A stretch of DNA of 64,000 nt from Hyphomicrobiaceae bacterium (GCA_900298995.1 OMIC01000026.1:1-64000), one strand, 5' to 3'; numbered from the stretch's first letter, positions 35,844 through 46,696 are shown. Notes: generated by a model not told the origin, from the sequence alone. Numbers and translations are program-made.

Positions 35844-36899
35844 TCACGGGTTGGGAACCGAAAGTTCCGGATACTCCTTCGCCATGCTGAAGCCGTAGAG
35901 CGGCTTGTTCACGCCCTGGTGGCAGGTGGCGCAGTTGACCTTGAGGACGTCGCCCTCGGGTCCCTTGCGGTTTGCCGGAAACACATTCGTCAGTGACTCG
36001 AGATAGGTGTGATTCAGATCGCCCACCATCTTCAGTCCGTGCCAGGCGGTGACACGCTGCGGGCGGCTCTGCTCCCAGCTGCTGAACTGACGGGAGTTGT
36101 GGCAGAAGGTGCAGTTGACGCCGAGCGCCGTCGAGAGATGCATCATGAGGGCGTAGGTCTTCTCCGTGTCCTGGATCGACCGGCCGGTACCGCCGGGAAG
36201 TGCGGTCGCGGCCACCACACGAATGTTGGCGCCTGGCTTGAGGAGCGTCGTGAACGGATCATAAGGCAGGGAGGCATAGGCGGGCACACGCTGACCGCCG
36301 ACATTCTGGCCATTTCGGCTGGCGGCCATGCCGCCTGCCTGCTTCGGTCCAGGGTTGGTGGCCCAGACATTGGCCGGTACAGGCTGACCCCGGTGGCAGG
36401 TGTAGCAAGTGACGCCCGTCGCCTGGACGTGACTCTTGTGCTGAGTGTTGATGGCCTTGGTCATCTGCAGCATCCGCCGGGCCACGACCTTGGTGTAGAG
36501 CTCATCCGAGGCCATGTTCTCGACATTGTGACAATAGGCGCAACCGGCGTTGTCACCCTCCTGCGGAGCCACCCAGGTCGAGATCGAGTTCATGAGGCGG
36601 TTGAATTGCGCGGTGTCGAGATCGCCGAGCACCTGCACGTTCTTGTAGTTTTCCGTGTCGTCCTTGACGAGCACGCCGTCGTTGTCGACCGGATCGTCGG
36701 GGACGGGCGCCTTGTTCAGGGCGGCCAGCATTTCCGCGCGGCGTGGATTGGTGATCTGCTCCATGCCAAGGCCACGGTAGCCCAACTGCTCCGAGTGCAT
36801 CGGCGGGCGTTCCCACTGCAGCATCATGGGGATTGCCAGCAGCACCACGATGACGGTGCCAAGGAGGCCGGCGGTGAGGGCGGAGGCGGAAATCTTCAT
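35844..36899 (-). CDS. pufC: Photosynthetic reaction center tetraheme cytochrome c subunit
   Basis: Four CxxCH motifs (CAYCH, CYTCH, CTFCH, CATCH); downstream of pufM. Confidence 0.96.
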   Translation of the reverse strand: MKISASALTAGLLGTVIVVLLAIPMMLQWERPPMHSEQLGYRGLGMEQITNPRRAEMLAALNKAPVPDDPVDNDGVLVKDDTENYKNVQVLGDLDTAQFNRLMNSISTWVAPQEGDNAGCAYCHNVENMASDELYTKVVARRMLQMTKAINTQHKSHVQATGVTCYTCHRGQPVPANVWATNPGPKQAGGMAASRNGQNVGGQRVPAYASLPYDPFTTLLKPGANIRVVAATALPGGTGRSIQDTEKTYALMMHLSTALGVNCTFCHNSRQFSSWEQSRPQRVTAWHGLKMVGDLNHTYLESLTNVFPANRKGPEGDVLKVNCATCHQGVNKPLYGFSMAKEYPELSVPNP

Positions 36900-36912
36900 C
36901 GCGTGGCCCCTC

Positions 36913-37887
36913 CTATTGTGCGGCCTGGGCCGGGTCGAGAACCGGCGCTGTGAGGTCGAGCGGATACATGGGTGCAACACCGTGCTTCACGGCCCAGAGA
37001 TACCAGTTGTCGACCACGGTCCCGGTGAGCAGGATGCCGATGCCACCGACGAGCGGGCAGAGCACCGCGAACCACCAGGCCCAGCGATGGATGGATTCCA
37101 TCGTGGCGTTGAAGCCCATGGTCCAGCGCCAGAACAGCGCCGCACGCTCGGATGCCGTGCCGCGATCGATGATCTGCTCGATTTCACGCTCGCCGCCCAG
37201 CCGCGAGACAGCCAGGATCGTCGCGCCATGCATGGCGAAGAGCAGCGCCGATCCATAGAGGAAGGCGATCGAGAGCATGTGGAAGGGGTTGTAGAAGAGG
37301 TTGCCGTAGCGGATCGAGAAGGCCGCCGTCCAATCGAGATGGGGGAAGATGCCGAAGGGCACGGCTTCCGAGAAGTTGCCCAGCAAGAGCGGCCGGATGA
37401 ACCCGAGAACCAGGTAGAGCCAGATCGCGGCAGCAAAGGCCCAGGCGATGTGCGTACCCATGCCGAGTGCGCGGGCGCGGCGGTATGTGCGCAGCCACCA
37501 CAGCAGGATCGAGGCGGTGAGGAAGAAACCCGCCATCTGCCACCAGCCGCCCTCGCGCAGCGGCGCAAGGCTGAGCCCGTATTTGGCGGGTGGCGGCTCA
37601 AGTCCAAGCCAGAACAATTGCCGCACGAATTCGATGGGGCTCCAGTTCACCGAGGCCAGCATGTTGAGGCCGATGATCTCGATGGCGATGAAGCCGCAGA
37701 GAAGCGACGCGATGCCAAGTCCGCCGAGATAGATTGGGCCAACCTGCGCGTCGCCGATGAGCCCCAGCAGCCAGTTGGTCGTGGTGACGTTCTCGCGCGA
37801 CCAGTTGCCGGGCTTCATCGGCACGCCCATGTCGGCGGGACCGTGGACCTGCACGCGGGTGAAGATGTTCTGATATTCGTACATCAT
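36913..37887 (-). CDS. pufM: Photosynthetic reaction center M subunit
   Basis: [29 protein letters not shown]...; RC-M family. Confidence 0.97.
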   Translation of the reverse strand: MMYEYQNIFTRVQVHGPADMGVPMKPGNWSRENVTTTNWLLGLIGDAQVGPIYLGGLGIASLLCGFIAIEIIGLNMLASVNWSPIEFVRQLFWLGLEPPPAKYGLSLAPLREGGWWQMAGFFLTASILLWWLRTYRRARALGMGTHIAWAFAAAIWLYLVLGFIRPLLLGNFSEAVPFGIFPHLDWTAAFSIRYGNLFYNPFHMLSIAFLYGSALLFAMHGATILAVSRLGGEREIEQIIDRGTASERAALFWRWTMGFNATMESIHRWAWWFAVLCPLVGGIGILLTGTVVDNWYLWAVKHGVAPMYPLDLTAPVLDPAQAAQ

Positions 37888-37905
37888 GCTCTCATCCTCC
37901 CCGTG

Positions 37906-38730
37906 TCATGACCAAATCGGCAGGTCGAGCCACCAGTTCCACCACTCGGGCCAGCCCCGCGTCCAGAACGGTCCGCTGATGACGATGCAGACGGCGCTGA
38001 AGAATACCGCGCCAAGTGCGAGGAACAGGCCGAGGCGGTGAATGCCGAGCGTGCCGATCGAATAGCCAATGTGATCGCGGAAGAAGCTGTTCTCGTGCTC
38101 GGCCGTCTTGACCGTCTCGCCCTTGGGCGGATTTGTGGCCGACAGCACAAGGCCGCCATGCATGGCCAGCGCAAGGGCTGTCGTGAAAAACAGCGTGATG
38201 GCGATCATGTGCGCCGGATTGTAATGGAAATGGAGGTACTGGTAGCCGACGTTCGACACCCAGTCGAGGTGGCTGATGATGCCATAGGGGAAGGCGTGTC
38301 CCCAGGCACCGAGCAGGACGGGGCGGATGATCTCCAGCGTCACGTAGGCGAAGATCGCGAAAGAGAATGCGACAGGCACATGCAGTCCAATGCCGAGCTT
38401 GCGGCAGATCTCGACCTCGCGGAGCGCCCAGCTGATGAAGGCACCGGTGGCGCATACAGTGATGATCTGCCAGAGCCCGCCCTGCTTGAGCGGCGCCAGC
38501 GCCAGACCGTAGCTGAGGTCGGGCGGTGCGATGTTGATCTGCCAGAGATTCCAGGTCGGGCCGATGGCCGCTGCGTAGACGATGAGCGCGGTGCCCAGCA
38601 GCGTGAAGAAGGCTGTCGTGACACCGAAGAAGCCGACATAGAAGGCGCCGACCCAGAAATCGAACAGGTCGCCGCCGATCAGGGTTCCGCCGCGGACGCG
38701 GTACTTCTTTTCGAAACTGAGCATTGCCAT
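37906..38730 (-). CDS. pufL: Photosynthetic reaction center L subunit
   Basis: [37 protein letters not shown]...; RC-L family. Confidence 0.97.
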   Translation of the reverse strand: MAMLSFEKKYRVRGGTLIGGDLFDFWVGAFYVGFFGVTTAFFTLLGTALIVYAAAIGPTWNLWQINIAPPDLSYGLALAPLKQGGLWQIITVCATGAFISWALREVEICRKLGIGLHVPVAFSFAIFAYVTLEIIRPVLLGAWGHAFPYGIISHLDWVSNVGYQYLHFHYNPAHMIAITLFFTTALALAMHGGLVLSATNPPKGETVKTAEHENSFFRDHIGYSIGTLGIHRLGLFLALGAVFFSAVCIVISGPFWTRGWPEWWNWWLDLPIWS

Positions 38731-38780
38731 GTCGGTCACTCCGTTCCGGCGCGGTGCCGGTTTGGGCTCGGGGTCGGGAT

Positions 38781-38818
38781 CGTGGACGGAACACGCCGGA
38801 TGGCCCGTTCCGTCCACG
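38781..38818 (-). promoter_or_regulatory. Intercistronic pufA-pufL stem-loop (12-bp perfect stem)
   Basis: CGTGGACGGAAC-N14-GTTCCGTCCACG; same location as the known LH1-mRNA-stabilising hairpin of purple bacteria. Confidence 0.85.
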
Positions 38819-38839
38819 TATGATGCGGAATGACCGGCG

Positions 38840-39022
38840 TCAGCCGATCATCTCGCTGACAGTCACATCCAGGCTTGCAGCCTTCTTCACGCCACCTTCC
38901 AGCCAGTTGAACCGGTCGGTGGAGAGAAGGATGAAGTGGATGACGAGAGCGAGCACGAACAGGAAGGTGGCCATCGCCACCAGGGTCCTGCGGGGATCGA
39001 ACAGAAGCCACATGCGCCACAT
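38840..39022 (-). CDS. pufA: LH1 light-harvesting protein alpha subunit
   Basis: [43 protein letters not shown]. Confidence 0.96.
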   Translation of the reverse strand: MWRMWLLFDPRRTLVAMATFLFVLALVIHFILLSTDRFNWLEGGVKKAASLDVTVSEMIG

Positions 39023-39034
39023 GATCTATCCTCC

Positions 39035-39253
39035 TTACGTGAACATCGACGTGAGCTGGTTGAGAACCGGCGTCAGGTCGGTGCTCTCATAGCCATTGGG
39101 TCCGGGGATCCACGGGCGCCATTGCCAGGCAAGAAAGTGGGCGACAACCGCCACCAACGTGAAGGCAATGAAGCTCGTTACGAAGATCCCATGGAACTCC
39201 TTGGCTTCGGCTTCGGTCAGGCCGGAAATGCCTGACCCTCTGTTATCGGCCAT
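39035..39253 (-). CDS. pufB: LH1 light-harvesting protein beta subunit (extended C-terminus)
   Basis: [72 protein letters not shown]. Confidence 0.95.
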   Translation of the reverse strand: MADNRGSGISGLTEAEAKEFHGIFVTSFIAFTLVAVVAHFLAWQWRPWIPGPNGYESTDLTPVLNQLTSMFT

Positions 39254-39350
39254 TTGACTGACCTCCGTCTGAGGCCCGGTGAGGGGCCTGTTACCGCTGA
39301 AGTCCCGCGCGGACCGGGTGCTTCGGGCTGGTGGAAAGCCCTCGGCCATC

Positions 39351-39376
39351 CGCCGGTTCCCGCGAGGGTTCCGGCG
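39351..39376 (-). promoter_or_regulatory. Stem-loop in pufQ-pufB intergenic region
   Basis: CGCCGG-TT-CCC-GCGA-GGG-TT-CCGGCG, 20 nt after the pufQ stop. Confidence 0.6.
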
Positions 39377-39395
39377 AATTCATGAACCCTCTGCC

Positions 39396-39611
39396 TCACA
39401 TGAAGGCGAAGGGGATCGAGTTGTAGGTGGCCGCCTTGGCAGCCGCGAAGATGGACTTGCCCTCGTCATGGCCTGCCATGCGCGGGCGCGCGGCCCGCGG
39501 TATGAGGCGGCTCAGGGCGATCGCCAGGAAGAAGACGGCGAATGCCAGCCACATGAGCAGGCTGAATTCGAGTTTGCTGTCGTCATGGCGTGAGGCGTTG
39601 ATCATCGACAT
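39396..39611 (-). CDS. pufQ: PufQ-like protein
   Basis: 71 aa, single TM, C-terminal ...AAKAATYNSIPFAFM; between bchZ and pufB. Confidence 0.8.
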   Translation of the reverse strand: MSMINASRHDDSKLEFSLLMWLAFAVFFLAIALSRLIPRAARPRMAGHDEGKSIFAAAKAATYNSIPFAFM

Positions 39612-39666
39612 GCTGGTGTCCTCCCGATGTCAGTGAAGGGTGTGAAAGAGTTGGGTGAAAAGTGCA

Positions 39667-41109
39667 TCATGCAAGCTCCGTGATTGCGGAGAGCACGTCG
39701 GCTTCGGCGACGGTTCCGGACTGAGCCTTCCGGGCGCGGGCTTCTGCGCCGTCGCGCAGCCGCTTTGCTGCAGAAATCCGGACGAGAATGGGCTGGCGCT
39801 CGACAAGTTCGTCGAGTGCTGCCTTCGCGGCGTCATCCCAGATGAGTTCATGGTCACGCCGGGCGGGGGTGGCTTCCACCTTGTCCATGTCGGTGGCAAG
39901 CGGCAGGATGTTGAACAGCGCATCAAACAGCGCGTTGCAGACTTCCTGGATGAGATAGGTTGCGCCGGCATACCCCATGAATGGCGTGCCGGTATGGCGG
40001 CGGATGATGGCGCCTGGGAAGGAGGCTGGGATATAGACCCCGCGGCCTCCGGCCTCTGCAAGATACATGCGCTCATTGTAGCTGCCGAAGAGGATTAGCG
40101 GTGTCTTCTCGCGCACGAGCTGGCGCACGGCGGCATTGTCGGTCTTGGCGCCCGACTTGCGCGCCACCGCGAAGTGGCAGGGCAGTCCCATTTCCTCGCC
40201 AAGGAAATGTTCGAGGCCCCGCGCGTAGGTCTCGCTTGCGACGACACCGAAGCTGGCGGTCGAGAAGAAGTCCTGCGTTACCGAACGCCACAGGTCCCAC
40301 AGGGGTTTGATCGTCGTATGTTTTTCCTTGGCGATGAAGGGTTCGGGATCAAGGCCGAGGATCTCGCCCAGCGCGCGCAGGAATTTCGTCGTCGAATGCA
40401 GCCCAATGGGCGCCTGCAGATAGGGGCGGTCGAGATTTTCGCAGAGCTTGCGGCCAAATTCGCGGTACATGCAGATGTTGGCGTCAGCGTTGGCCAGTTT
40501 GGGCACATCGGCCAAATGCGATCCAAGGGGGAAGCACATGTTCACTTCGGCGCCGATGCCCTCGACGAGACGGCGGATCTCGGCGAGGTCCGACCAGGTG
40601 TTGAAGGTGCCGTAGATCGGGCCGATGATGTTGACGCGCGGCTTCTCACCCTCAGCGCGAGGCTTGCGGGTGGGAACCTGCTTCTTCTTGATGCCGAATT
40701 CGGTCCAAAGCCAGTTCATGGCGCGGTCGGCGCTCTGCCACTGGTCTTCGTCGATGGTGCGCGGCAGGAAGCGCTGGATACCGGTGCCCTGGGGAGTGAC
40801 GCCGCCGCCGATCATCTCTGCAATCGAACCGGTGACCACGACGCTGGGAAGCGACGGGTCGAGGGTCTTGTGGGCACGGCGCATGGCACCTTCAGTTCCG
40901 TGCTGTCCCAGTTCTTCCTCGGACAGGCCGGTCACGACGATCGGCAATTCATGCGGGGGCAGGGCATCGGTATAGTGCAGCACCGACGTGACGGGGAGGT
41001 TCTCGCAGCCCACAGGGCCGTCGATGATCACCTGCAATCCCTTGATTGCGGTGAAGACATAGACAGAGCCCCAGTAACCCCCGGCGCGGTCGTGATCTAG
41101 TACGAGCAT
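39667..41109 (-). CDS. bchZ: Chlorophyllide reductase subunit Z
   Basis: [69 protein letters not shown]. Confidence 0.97.
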   Translation of the reverse strand: MLVLDHDRAGGYWGSVYVFTAIKGLQVIIDGPVGCENLPVTSVLHYTDALPPHELPIVVTGLSEEELGQHGTEGAMRRAHKTLDPSLPSVVVTGSIAEMIGGGVTPQGTGIQRFLPRTIDEDQWQSADRAMNWLWTEFGIKKKQVPTRKPRAEGEKPRVNIIGPIYGTFNTWSDLAEIRRLVEGIGAEVNMCFPLGSHLADVPKLANADANICMYREFGRKLCENLDRPYLQAPIGLHSTTKFLRALGEILGLDPEPFIAKEKHTTIKPLWDLWRSVTQDFFSTASFGVVASETYARGLEHFLGEEMGLPCHFAVARKSGAKTDNAAVRQLVREKTPLILFGSYNERMYLAEAGGRGVYIPASFPGAIIRRHTGTPFMGYAGATYLIQEVCNALFDALFNILPLATDMDKVEATPARRDHELIWDDAAKAALDELVERQPILVRISAAKRLRDGAEARARKAQSGTVAEADVLSAITELA

Positions 41110-41149
41110 GGCGTCGCCTCCGGTCTGCCTAGACTTTGCAGCGCAGCCA

Positions 41150-42682
41150 TCATGTGCCGACGGCCTCCTCAGCCTTGGCGCGTGCGGCCAGCATGCCGGC
41201 ATATTTGCGGGCAAACTCCGGCCGGTCGACGGGCGTATCCTCCCAGATTCCCGCAGCATGGCCTTCGCCGACCCCTGCGAAGAAATCGGTCATCACATCG
41301 AAGCGCTGCTTGTTTGCCATCGCGGCGTTGATGACCTGCGCCAGTGAACCTGCGCCCGCCGGCCCCATCAGAGGGCGAGCCGAAATCAGGTTGGTGAAGT
41401 AGAGCGACGGGATCGACAGCTGCTTCGCCTTCTGCACCACCGGGGTTGTGCCGATGGCGAGGTCCGGGCGTGCGTCCATCATCGCTGCGATGTCATTTTC
41501 GAGCGAGGCGCGGAACTGAACGGTGACGCCGCGGGCTTCGAGCCATTCCCGGTCGGCGTCCGACCAGCGGGTACGGGGGCAGGCGCTCCCCACATAAGGG
41601 ACCTCGGCGCCGCTCTCGATGAGGAGCCGGGCCACCAGAAGCTCGGAGCCTTCATAGCCGGAGACTGTGATCCGGCCCTTGATCGGCTTGGCGGCCAGTG
41701 CACCCTTGATGGCTGGCAGAATGGCGTTCTGGGCGGCGGCAATCTTGTCGGCGCGGACGCCGCAGGCCTGCCCGATGGCGGATAACCATGTCGCCGTTCC
41801 GTCGTGCCCCACGGGTGCTGAGCCAACGACCGTGCGACCCGCCGATTCGAATTCCCGGATCGAGGCGGTGTAGAAGGGGTGAATGGCTGCCACCGCTGCG
41901 CAATCAAAAGCAGCAAAGAGTTCACGCCATTCGCGGGTGGGAACCACGGGTCCTGCTGCAAGCCCCATGGGCTCAAGCATCCTGCCAATGCCGACCGGAT
42001 CGGCCGGGAACATCTCACCCACCAGTGTGACGGCTGGAAGCGCGCTGCGCGCCGTGCGAGGTGCTGCGACCGGACCCTGGCGGATTTCCGATGCAGCGTA
42101 TTTCAGCATCGCACCAGAGAGAACATCCTTTGCTTCGGCGTGGGTCGGAACGCCGAAACCGGGAACATCGATGCCAATGATGCGAACGCCGTTGATCTCC
42201 TTCGGCAGCAGTTGCAGCGGCACGCCGGAGGCGGTGGGAACGCACAGATTGGTGATGACGATCGCGTCATAGTCTTCGGGCTTTGCGAGCGCGTAGACGG
42301 CGTCACGGATGTCCTCGAACAGCTTTCCGGTGACCAGCGTTTCGGAATTGAAGGGCACATAGCCAACCGAGCGGCGTGCTCCATAGAAGTGGGACGTGAA
42401 GGTGAGGCCATAGACACAGCATGCCGAACCCGAGAGAATTGTGGCGGTGCGCTTCATGCGCAGGCCCACACGAAGGGAACCGAATGCCGGACACATGCTC
42501 TGCGGCTGATCATGCGGCCCAAGCGGATAGTCCCTGGCATATTGTTCAAGCGCCTCGGACTTGCCCGCTGCCTGCGCGGCCTTGGTCAGTTCTTCCTTGC
42601 CCGCATGGCAGGACAGCCCCGCGACGTCGGGCTTTGGCGCCGCCGTCACGGGTCCGGTCCTGTCGATGAGCGTTGTTGCCAT
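41150..42682 (-). CDS. bchY: Chlorophyllide reductase subunit Y
   Basis: [64 protein letters not shown]. Confidence 0.96.
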   Translation of the reverse strand: MATTLIDRTGPVTAAPKPDVAGLSCHAGKEELTKAAQAAGKSEALEQYARDYPLGPHDQPQSMCPAFGSLRVGLRMKRTATILSGSACCVYGLTFTSHFYGARRSVGYVPFNSETLVTGKLFEDIRDAVYALAKPEDYDAIVITNLCVPTASGVPLQLLPKEINGVRIIGIDVPGFGVPTHAEAKDVLSGAMLKYAASEIRQGPVAAPRTARSALPAVTLVGEMFPADPVGIGRMLEPMGLAAGPVVPTREWRELFAAFDCAAVAAIHPFYTASIREFESAGRTVVGSAPVGHDGTATWLSAIGQACGVRADKIAAAQNAILPAIKGALAAKPIKGRITVSGYEGSELLVARLLIESGAEVPYVGSACPRTRWSDADREWLEARGVTVQFRASLENDIAAMMDARPDLAIGTTPVVQKAKQLSIPSLYFTNLISARPLMGPAGAGSLAQVINAAMANKQRFDVMTDFFAGVGEGHAAGIWEDTPVDRPEFARKYAGMLAARAKAEEAVGT

Positions 42683-42687
42683 TGCGG

Positions 42688-43686
42688 TCAGACCGTGTCG
42701 TAGATGACTTCGAGAGACGGCTTGGCGGTGATGGTGCCGCCGCACATGTCCTCGTTGGAGGCAGGCTGCAGAACAACGTCGCGGCCGACGGTGTCGCCCT
42801 TGAACAGGCCGAGAAGCCCGTCCTGATCGAGCGGCGTGGGACGCTGCGGCGGCGCCTCAGCGACATTGACCGCGAGATGCGCGAACAGTGCTCCCCACTC
42901 ACCATCAGGTTTGCCGATGATTTCGTAGTTGGCGCTCTTGCGGCGGATATCTTCATTGGCGGGGATCGACGCCAGTACCGGGATGCCAACCGAGTCGGCA
43001 AATGCCTTGGCTTCGCCGGTGCCATCGTCCTTGTTGATGACGATGCCCGCGACGCCGACATTGCCGCCGAGCTTGCGGAAATACTCGACTGCCGAGCAGA
43101 CATTGTTGGCCACGTAGAGTGACTGCAGATCGTTCGAACCGACGATGATCACCTTCTGACACATGTCGCGTGCGATCGGCAGGCCGAAGCCACCGCACAC
43201 AACGTCGCCAAGGAAGTCGAGCAGGACATAGTCGAAGCCCCATTCGTGGAAGCCCAGCTTCTCCAGCAGTTCGAAACCATGGATGATGCCCCGGCCACCA
43301 CAGCCACGGCCAACTTCGGGTCCGCCCAGTTCCATCGCGAAGACGCCATCGCGCTTGAAGCAGACGTCGCCGATCTTCACTTCCTCACCAGCCAGTTTCT
43401 TCTTGGCCGATGTTTCGATGATGGTGGGGCAGGCCTTGCCACCGAACAGAAGTGAGGTGGTGTCGCTCTTGGGGTCGCAGCCGATCAGGAGCACCCGCTT
43501 GCCCTGCTGGGCCATCATGTAGGACAGGTTGGCGAGGGTGAAGCTCTTGCCAATGCCGCCCTTGCCGTAGATGGCGATGATCTGGGTTTCCTTTTTCACC
43601 GGGCCGGTGTGCACGGGGTCGGGCGGGACTGCTGCTTCCGCGCGGAGCTTGGCGTCACGCACCAGGGTGAGGTCGATGCTGTTCAT
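42688..43686 (-). CDS. bchX: Chlorophyllide reductase iron protein subunit X
   Basis: NifH-like [48 protein letters not shown]. Confidence 0.97.
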   Translation of the reverse strand: MNSIDLTLVRDAKLRAEAAVPPDPVHTGPVKKETQIIAIYGKGGIGKSFTLANLSYMMAQQGKRVLLIGCDPKSDTTSLLFGGKACPTIIETSAKKKLAGEEVKIGDVCFKRDGVFAMELGGPEVGRGCGGRGIIHGFELLEKLGFHEWGFDYVLLDFLGDVVCGGFGLPIARDMCQKVIIVGSNDLQSLYVANNVCSAVEYFRKLGGNVGVAGIVINKDDGTGEAKAFADSVGIPVLASIPANEDIRRKSANYEIIGKPDGEWGALFAHLAVNVAEAPPQRPTPLDQDGLLGLFKGDTVGRDVVLQPASNEDMCGGTITAKPSLEVIYDTV

Positions 43687-44618
43687 GAGAGCTGTCTCCA
43701 GTCGAGGGCCATCTTGATGCAGGACGGGTCGGTAAAGGCCTGCGCATAGGCTGCTTCGGCGTTCTGCGCGGCGCTGCGGTGGGTGATGAGCCCCGTGAGG
43801 CTGAGCTTGTTCCGGGTGAGGAGGTCCTGCACGGCATCGATGTCTGTGCGTGCAAACTCTGCCGAGATGCGGATGCGGGCCTCGCGCATGAAGGCGGGCG
43901 GAAAGGCGAAGGAGAGGGGGTCTTCGTAGAAGCCGGCGAGCGTGATCTCGCCACGCTTCGCCAGACGGGGCATGAGGGTATCGAGAAGATTTGCGGCGCC
44001 GCTCGCATCGCAGATGGTCTGGTAGTCGCGGCGTTGGTCATCCTGCGGGTCGATCACCACGTAGCCCTCGCCACCATCGCGCCGGGCGACCTGGGTTTCC
44101 CAGATGACGGGCGCATCTCCGCCAAGCGCCAGCGTCAGGCGCGCGATGAGGCGGCCCAGAATGCCATGGCCTATGATGAGCTGAGGGAGCCTCGCACCAG
44201 AGTCGGCGATAGCGTGATGGGCGGTTGCGGCAAGCGCGATCAGAATTCCGGTTTCGCCGGCGACGGCATCAAGCCGCACGGCGCGCTGCGCCTGAACGAC
44301 GAGGCGGCTGGCAGCGCCGCCAAACAGTCCGCGTACGGATTGATAGCAGTTGGCGCCTGGCACGAAGACGAGGTCGCCTTCGGAGAAACCATTGCCGCCG
44401 CGGCTAACGCGTCCGATGGTTTCGTAGCCGGGGACGAGAGGGTAGCCCATGCCGGGGAAGTTCGGCATGCGGCCTGCCCAGAGCAGGCGCTCGGTGCCTG
44501 ACGAAATACCCGTCCACGCGGCATCGACGACGATGTCGTCTGCCCCGGGGTCCTGCAATGTCACCGTTCTGAGCGCCAGTTTCCCCGGCTGTTCCAGAAC
44601 GACTGCGACCGTATCCAT
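43683..44618 (-). CDS. bchC: Bacteriochlorophyllide a dehydrogenase
   Basis: MDTVAVVLEQPGKLALRTVTLQ...WTGISSGTERLLWAGRMPNFPGMGYPLVPGYETIG. Confidence 0.93.
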   Translation of the reverse strand: MDTVAVVLEQPGKLALRTVTLQDPGADDIVVDAAWTGISSGTERLLWAGRMPNFPGMGYPLVPGYETIGRVSRGGNGFSEGDLVFVPGANCYQSVRGLFGGAASRLVVQAQRAVRLDAVAGETGILIALAATAHHAIADSGARLPQLIIGHGILGRLIARLTLALGGDAPVIWETQVARRDGGEGYVVIDPQDDQRRDYQTICDASGAANLLDTLMPRLAKRGEITLAGFYEDPLSFAFPPAFMREARIRISAEFARTDIDAVQDLLTRNKLSLTGLITHRSAAQNAEAAYAQAFTDPSCIKMALDWRQLS

Positions 44619-44677
44619 TCCCGGTCTCTCCCAAGGGGTCCGGTCGCCCTGCGCCAAGCGGGCCGGAGACTCCCAAA

Positions 44678-44695
44678 TGTAAGCTTACTCTTACA
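44678..44695. promoter_or_regulatory. PpsR/CrtJ-type box 1 upstream of bchC
   Basis: TGTAAGCTTACTCTTACA (TGTAAG/CTTACA). Confidence 0.8.
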
Positions 44696-44703
44696 CTTTA
44701 ATG

Positions 44704-44721
44704 TGTCAATAGGAACGTACA
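44704..44721. promoter_or_regulatory. PpsR/CrtJ-type box 2 upstream of bchC
   Basis: TGTCAATAGGAACGTACA; 26 bp centre-to-centre from box 1. Confidence 0.75.
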
Positions 44722-44736
44722 GTGCTGGAAAGACGA

Positions 44737-45822
44737 TTAGCGGGCCTGGAATTCGAGCACCGAGGCGACAACCGGATTGCGTCTTTTTGCGATGTTCAGC
44801 AACGAAAAGCCTTGGGTTTGCGCCATGGCGGCAAGCTCTTCGGGTGTGCGGGTGCGGCCCTGACCCATGGCGGCAAAGTAGAGTTCGAAATAGGCGTCGG
44901 TGATGGGGGCGGTGGCGGCGAGGCCGGAGACAGGTTCGGCGAGAATCAGGGTGCCGCCGGCAGGCAGCATGCGGCGGATGGCGGCGAAGAGGGTGAGGAC
45001 TGAGGCATCGTCATGGTCGTGGGCGATGCGGATGAGGCTGGCGGCATCGGGACCGCGCGGCAGTTCATCGGTCAGGAAGGATCCGCCGAAAATCTCCACG
45101 CGATTACCGAGCTTTGCGCGGGCAATCTCAGCTACCGCTGGAAGATCGAACAGGCTCATGCGCAGGCCGGGATAGCGCGCCGCGGCTGCTGCCAGGAAGG
45201 TGCCGTTGCTGCCGCCGATGTCAATCAGGTGGCGGTGACGGCTGAAGTCATGGGCCGCGAGCACCTCGGCGGCAACCGCCTCCTGCGAGGCCGCCATCAG
45301 GGCGGTGTAGGCAGCCGCGTTTCGCTGGTCGCCGTAGCTCCAGAAGTCCTTGACTTTGTTGTCGGTTTTCGACCCGGAGAGAAGCGCGAGCGGGTCGGCG
45401 AGATCCTCGTAGAGGAGATGGTGATGGAGAATGAAGCGGGCAATCCACGGGTTGCCGGCGAGTGCCGCGCCATGCGGCCCGAGGCACACCCGGCCGTCGG
45501 CGGTGCGTTCCAGGATATCCAGTGAAGCCGCTGCCTTGATCAACCGCTCCAGGCGGTCAACGGGCCAGCCGACACGGGCGGCGAGACTGGCGGTGGCGAG
45601 GGGGCCTGCCTGCAACTGTTCGATCAGCCCGAGCCGCACCGTGGCGTAGAGAACCTGCGAATAGGCAAAGCCCGCGAGCAAGTCGAACAGGGCCCGGGCC
45701 CGACGTCGGGCGATCGGCCTAAACAACGGAAAATCAACAGCAAATTTCTGAAACCGGGGATCGGCGAGGAGCCGGTTCCGCAAGCCCCGCCAATGGTCCC
45801 GGGCGCGGCCCGCGAGGCTCAT
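44737..45822 (-). CDS. crtF: Hydroxyneurosporene/demethylspheroidene O-methyltransferase
   Basis: MTase with DIGGSNGTFLAAAAARYPGLRMSLFDLPAV; between crtE and bchC. Confidence 0.92.
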   Translation of the reverse strand: MSLAGRARDHWRGLRNRLLADPRFQKFAVDFPLFRPIARRRARALFDLLAGFAYSQVLYATVRLGLIEQLQAGPLATASLAARVGWPVDRLERLIKAAASLDILERTADGRVCLGPHGAALAGNPWIARFILHHHLLYEDLADPLALLSGSKTDNKVKDFWSYGDQRNAAAYTALMAASQEAVAAEVLAAHDFSRHRHLIDIGGSNGTFLAAAAARYPGLRMSLFDLPAVAEIARAKLGNRVEIFGGSFLTDELPRGPDAASLIRIAHDHDDASVLTLFAAIRRMLPAGGTLILAEPVSGLAATAPITDAYFELYFAAMGQGRTRTPEELAAMAQTQGFSLLNIAKRRNPVVASVLEFQAR

Positions 45823-45823
45823 G

Positions 45824-46696
45824 TCAGGCGGCGGCGGTGCGCGCCGAGAGGCCGGTCACAAGGCTACGCGACACGCCGGTGATCTGCTGGCCAAGCTGCT
45901 CGGCGCCCGGGCAGGGCGGAATGGCCTCCATGGCTTCCGCCAGCAACGACTCGAAATGCGCCATGGCCCCGTCAAACCCCAGTTTCTGAACGAAATTCGG
46001 GCGCTGATTGGCTTCATCCTGGTTGACGGGCTTGCCGAGCGTTTCCGCCGAGCCGGCCACATCCCGAAGATCATCCGCCACCTGGAAGGCCTCGCCGATG
46101 GCAAAGCCAAGCCGCTGCCAGGGAAGGGGTTCATGCCCGGAAGCGGCGGCTCCGGCCATGGTGCAGGCCGCGAAGAGGGCTCCGGTCTTGGCCCGCTGAT
46201 AGCGGACAATATCGATTGTTTCCTCGCATTCCCAGGCCTGGCCGGCGCAGATGCCGGAGGGACCGCCCACACAGGAGCCGACGATGCGGATGAGCGGCGC
46301 GAGACGTTCGGGCGCCAGGGCCAGGCGCACCGCCGGCCATTCGAAGGCCAACACGATCAGCGCGTCGCCGGTCAGCACCGCGATGCGTTCGCCAAAGGCC
46401 GCATGGATGGAGGGCTTGCCACGCCTCAGGGGTGAATTGTCGAAGCAGGGGAGGTCATCATGCACGAGCGATGCGCAGTGCAGAAGCTCGATGGATGTTG
46501 CCGAAACCATAGCCGCCGTAGCGTTCTTGTTGCCGCAAGCATTGGCAACCGCAAGGCACAGGCGCGGGCGGATCCGCGCCCCGCCGGGGAAGACCGCATC
46601 GCGCAGCGCAGCTGCCAGTCGTGGTGGGCAATCGTTTGTGGCGGCTCTTCCGACCGCCAGTTCCAGTTCCTGCTCCAGACGAAATCCGACATCCAT
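45824..46696 (-). CDS. crtE: Geranylgeranyl diphosphate synthase
   Basis: GGARIRPRLCLAVA...LLHCASLVHDDLPCFDNSPLRRGKPSIHAAFGE (prenyltransferase DDxx(x)xD). Confidence 0.93.
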   Translation of the reverse strand: MDVGFRLEQELELAVGRAATNDCPPRLAAALRDAVFPGGARIRPRLCLAVANACGNKNATAAMVSATSIELLHCASLVHDDLPCFDNSPLRRGKPSIHAAFGERIAVLTGDALIVLAFEWPAVRLALAPERLAPLIRIVGSCVGGPSGICAGQAWECEETIDIVRYQRAKTGALFAACTMAGAAASGHEPLPWQRLGFAIGEAFQVADDLRDVAGSAETLGKPVNQDEANQRPNFVQKLGFDGAMAHFESLLAEAMEAIPPCPGAEQLGQQITGVSRSLVTGLSARTAAA

